Part shown: one piece after another, positions 59,835 to 64,000 of the stretch | How positions within the stretch are numbered: position 1 is the first letter of the stretch | Layout: each line of letters opens with the position of its first letter | Source: Dolomedes plantarius | Taxonomy: Eukaryota > Arthropoda > Arachnida > Araneae > Dolomedidae | Direction: 5' to 3' | Assembly (NCBI GenBank): GCA_907164885.2 | Contig: OU015493.1 | Location: 58,050,802-58,114,801 of the forward strand | Length of the DNA stretch: 64,000 bases | Notes under the pieces: generated by a model | Seen by the model: the letters and a program-made list of their open reading frames with translations, nothing else | Told to the model about the DNA's origin: nothing | Database searches by the model: none | Program-made: the position numbers and the translations under genes

Positions 59835-60572
59835 CAGTCGGACCTCTATTTAACGAAGTCGCTAAATCCCGAAAAAAAGTTCGTTATATGGAAAATTCGT
59901 TAAATAGAGATTCACCTTTTAAAATACTTTAAACTAACAAAACAGATTTTAAATTCATAAACACTAAATATTATTAATAAAAGTAGTTGATCACACCTTT
60001 ATTTTGTAAATTAATGTCTATTTGTTTTATATATCTTAACCATCAAACAGAAATCTGCAAGGAAAACAAGAATAAATCAAAACATTTTCCGGGAATACAC
60101 TGTATTTTCAATTTTAAAAATTATATTAAAATTAATGAATTTTAATGATATTATCGCATTTATTATAAGAAGTAATTTTAAGCTTACATTACCACATGCG
60201 TCCTTAAATTTAATTACTGATAAAGTCTGTTAATTTTGTATGAGTGTTTTGTTTGAAAAAGTGATTTCTCTCATAATATGTCTCATCTTTGCAATGTCAC
60301 CAAAAACCCCTTCAGGTGTATTTTTTTCCGCGTCGGAATGTGTTAAAAGAAAGTTAATGTGTTAAATGTGTTAAAAGAAAGAATAAGTTTGAAATGTTTA
60401 GAAATATTTTGAGAAATATGGAGAAAAAATAATATTGGATCACAAGAAAAAGTTCGTTAAATAGAGAATGCACTTCGCTATTTGGAGGTTATTTTACGAA
60501 GAAATTCACAAAATATTCTTGGTTCCAAGGAAAAGTTCGCAAAATAGAGGTTCGTTAAATAGGGGTCCGACT
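59835..60572. mobile_element. TA-flanked non-coding element (Tigger/Tc1-like MITE)
   Basis: Inverted ends CAGTCGGACC(T/C)CTATTTAACGAA with TA on both sides (59833-59834, 60573-60574). The phrase GTTCGTTAAATAGAG recurs several times near both ends, like the subterminal repeats of the Tigger elements at 5828 and 42514. 738 bp, no coding capacity. Confidence 0.85.
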
Positions 60573-61337
60573 GTATATACAATCATCATTATCCGAACAT
60601 ATGCCATAGACAAAAGCAAACTCAGTTCCTAGGAGATTATACATCTTTATTAAAATGTGTATATGAGCATTTGCGACCAATAATGCCGTAATGACTCATA
60701 AAACTCCATCTTGTTCCACAATCTCTCCGAAAAACATGCCACACAATCAATACCTTTGTTGCCGTGTCAATGCCAGCTTACAATATATTAACATTAAAAC
60801 TTCCTTGTTCGGCTACATTACGAATTCGATTGTCTACGGTTTTCTTTCTCACAGTACGTTGCATACATACATCCTAAAATATAATTCAACGTGAAATCTC
60901 TTACAAACGAGCTATTTATGCTTAACTGAAGTATAATTCGAATTTGAGGACGTGGAGCGAACAGAATACAAAATTTCCTTCTCCAATGAGGTTTCAAAAC
61001 TATGAAATTTATTAATCTGCAAAGTTTGTCCTTTAAGAAAGGAGTCAAATCGTACAGAACGTTTCTATAAGCATCAGATTAAAATGTACATCGAAATGTT
61101 TTATGCATCTATTCTGATAGCAAGACGCCTTGAGTGGGTTTAAGGCACCTAGATATCCGAGCTTACACATCAAACATTTTAATGTCCATAGACGGAAATT
61201 TAAAATTATATGCCTCTCCACAACCGGAAATTCCAGCGGTGCACTGATAAAGTTTATTATAATCAAATGAAATTCGTTTTACAGAGACTTATTATTTTAT
61301 TTATTTTACAAATGCCACACACTACAAAATATAGCAC

Positions 61338-61538
61338 CTATGCCATCAGTGCACGTGCTCTCCAATACTTCTCAACAAGATCAGCAAAACGTATTAGTGC
61401 AGAGCACTCGTCTAAATGTTCCGCCGTCATAGTCCGGCCAGAGTCACAGAGGGTACAGACAGCCGAATCGGCAATGCCGATACGGAAAAGACACGTTATT
61501 TGGAGGACTATTATACAATATAGAGACTTATTATACAA
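61338..61538 (-). pseudogene. LINE reverse-transcriptase ORF tail (CCHC-like)
   Basis: The frame reads FRIGIADSAVCTLCDSGRTM, then TAEHLDECSALI and VEKYWRARALMA. A C-x2-C...H...C knuckle followed by a short tail is usual at the C terminus of jockey/R1-type LINE polyproteins. Nothing upstream on the minus strand continues it, so it is a short remnant. Confidence 0.6.
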
Positions 61539-61720
61539 TCATATTTATGCTTGCAACATATTGGATTATAGAGAGAGATCATCAAATTTGTAAAGTTACC
61601 GGAAAAGGAAGTCTAAGATTGATATTTTAGTAAAATGGCGATAAATCGTCCACAAAGGTACTGCGTTACTTACATTTTGACGAGATTGAGTAACAAGATG
61701 AGTGTTTGTGAATCAAGTTG

Positions 61721-61915
61721 ATCCGGGCAGTGGCTTAATGGCTAGGGCGCTTTCATTCGGTACTACAGTATGTGGATTCGAGTTCCAGTATTGACATGGA
61801 TGTTTTTAGCCGTCCAAAATCGGCTTTAAGAGGTAGGTCCCGGTCTAATTATCTCTCGTGCAGCAAAAAATGACCGTAGCACTCTCATCCAACCAGGAAT
61901 CAGCTTGGATATTTA
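61721..61915 (+). mobile_element. tRNA-derived SINE
   Basis: Perfect A box TGGCTTAATGG near 61731 and a B-box-like GGATTCGAGTTCC near 61772. Body shared with the inverted copy at 58950-59304. Tail not clearly defined. Confidence 0.68.
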
Positions 61916-61929
61916 GGTGCCCTAGGTGA

Positions 61930-64000
61930 GCTACTCGACTGTGATATTGTGACGCATTTAACCAATACACGAAACAGATTGTTGCATTGGAATATTCGTC
62001 AGTGGTGTAATATGAATCTGTTTCTAGGATTTTGTTCATTCTTTTCCATGGGTGAACAGGGTTAATAATGAACAGGCTTTATCTTTTTACTTTTTTTTCC
62101 ATCTCGGGGTGGGATACTGAAATGTTCTTACCGCTGATACACCACTGACATTAGCTTGGAAGATGTCTAAAGAGTTCATGAAAGCAGACTGGCTGCGTAA
62201 GTGATGAAAATGATGTTACGTGATTCAGTGCTAAGGGGGTTCGTTGGTTTTGCAATGAACAGGAAAGTTCTTCAAACTGTAGAGGACACCGTAATTTTGT
62301 TTGAGGTTTGTCAAGAATGAATAATAGAGAGTATCAATAGAGATTACATTATATTAACAGAAATTGGCTACTAAAAGCTTCTAAGGTAGTTTTCTGTGAC
62401 AATTTCCTAACGTTGGCTTGTGGATTGACTGTAGTCGATCTATAATTTATCTGCAAATTTTCAGGAAAAAAAAAATTGAGGTATGAAATTTCGAATCAGT
62501 AAAGTGAAAAAAATGTTATATTAATAATAATCATAATAGTAATAAATACTCATTTATTAGGAATTTGGAATGCGTCCCCGAAAATTTCCAGGATATCTAT
62601 AAAGCTCCAACTTTTTGTTTATATAATTCAATTCAGCCTGAGCTATGCAGCATAGCTCCTCATTTATATGAATACGATGATCCTAAAATGTGTACAATCA
62701 GAATAAAATAAGTTTCGCTAAAATCACCCTGGAGTTACCTTATTATAGGCGTTTTTAAGGCTGAATTCCCATTTAACCACTATTTTAGGTTTCTGCTTTT
62801 AGGCTTGCTCTAATTTCTGGTGAATGCCATTCTACATTTCCCTTATAACAAAAATAAAACTCAAAGAGTGCCAATATTCCGGGGAAAATCGCCCTTAAAA
62901 GGGATAAAAAATAAACAGGTGCTGATCGAAACTATAACAATTTTTATTCATATTTTATAGTTTTTCTTACGTAAATTTAGAAAAACGGGTTCATTTCGTA
63001 TTCCATTCCTACCAACTCTTGGCTGGAAAAGGCAACTTTTAATTTAGGGCAAGACAATTCCCTCTCCCCCCCCTCCTTCTTAAATATGCCATGAAAAACA
63101 AATTTCTATTTAGTTCTGAGTAGTTACACCCTAAAATAATGAGGAATAATTCGTACCAAGCAGTTTTGAATATGAGTGGATTGTAAATTTTAATTAGACT
63201 GTTTGAAAATGAATTTTCATTTCGATACAATACTAAATTTAGCTTTAATTTTCCCATAACCAATGAATAATGGATGACCCAACGGGTTATGTTTGATCTA
63301 GCATGAATTTAAATATTTGGATTGCTCGACCATATAGTTAATCGATCTTCAGGCTGTAACTGGACGCTGGAAACGTAGTAGAATGGTAAATCCATTTGTG
63401 AAGAATGCATGCATACCCATGGGGGGGGGGGGGATAAATCAAAACGTTAATAGAAGTTCAGTTAAAATCGCAAAATTATAGAAAACTTTTAAGAAAGTTG
63501 GTTTTTTTTCCGCTTTTTCAAACTGTGATACTGAAGATTCCGATTATATCTTTAGCCTTAAGGGGACAAGAGACTTTCAACCTCGAAATTTTTAATTTCA
63601 GTTTTTAACTTTATATTCGGAATGAAAATAATTAATATTCTTTTGACTACATTAAAAACTCTTAGAATTCAAAATAAGGATTTTTTGGCAGAAACATGCC
63701 TGTTTTTAAAAATTTTTTCAAAAATACTAGGATTTTTCAAAATGCTCCGTGCGCATTCCAAATCATTGAAAAACCTTAAATTTTGAAATATAAATTCATC
63801 ATATATATATAAGCATAATTGTGCATTGAATTATTTTTGTATGATTCTAAAGCCATAAATATATTTTTTTTATATATGCCTGTTATTTTTTTTATGCTTT
63901 TGCATGTTTTTACTTTATTAAACTATATAAAATTAGAAAAATATTTGTGGTTTCAAAGAATGATGCACAGTTTTGTGACAAACACTTCCATTAACAATAC
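61930..64000. other. No recognisable feature
   Basis: AT-rich sequence with a G run at 63421-63433 and short homopolymers. Short frames (64 and 74 codons) have no recognisable domain. No transposon ends seen. Confidence 0.5.

Overview
The window looks like AT-rich nuclear DNA of an invertebrate, most likely an arthropod and possibly a chelicerate such as a spider. The evidence is spliced genes with GT-AG introns, tRNA-derived SINEs, a decayed Ty3/Gypsy pol, and abundant DNA transposons (Tc1/mariner, Tigger/pogo, hAT, piggyBac, PIF/Harbinger, Helitron). The species assignment is inference only. There are no operons, CRISPR arrays or other prokaryotic features.

Region 1 (1-15.2 kb) holds the only well-supported host gene, on the minus strand. 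Eight exons join in frame into a partial protein of 536 residues with about seven membrane segments and a gustatory-receptor-like layout. Its introns carry a SINE, a Tigger remnant, a tRNA-promoter-bearing repeat and a Tc1 copy. Its first exon(s) were not found.

Region 2 (15.7-27.1 kb) is a transposon graveyard: a Tc1 element with about 210-bp inverted ends, a PIF/Harbinger-type MITE split by a TTAA-flanked MITE, a degenerate Gypsy pol broken by a MITE, a second copy of the tRNA-promoter repeat (itself split by a hAT MITE) and a mariner, then hAT and piggyBac fragments.

Region 3 (27.4-33.1 kb) is a precise four-level nest. A Harbinger-type MITE was entered between A and T by a 5.46-kb non-autonomous Helitron (5' TC, 3' hairpin and CTAG). 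The Helitron carries a roughly 152-bp satellite and a TTAA-flanked element, and that element contains a 169-bp hAT MITE with perfect 8-bp target duplications.

Region 4 (33.3-50.3 kb) has a hAT element enclosing an IS630/Tc1-type element, a large Harbinger-type element, a 4.7-kb hAT with a decayed TTF/MYM-type transposase enclosing a nearly intact DD41D Tc1/mariner, a Tigger remnant, and a Helitron cluster with a piggyBac copy.

Region 5 (50.5-64 kb) has a GC-richer patch with a perfect CRE and a good splice donor (candidate first exon of a plus-strand gene), then mostly unassigned sequence with hairpins, microsatellites, SINEs, MITEs and a short LINE remnant. Most open reading frames in the window are transposon relics or chance openings. 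The most noteworthy signals are the datable insertion nests and the palindrome-bearing satellite inside the Helitron, not a new cellular system.
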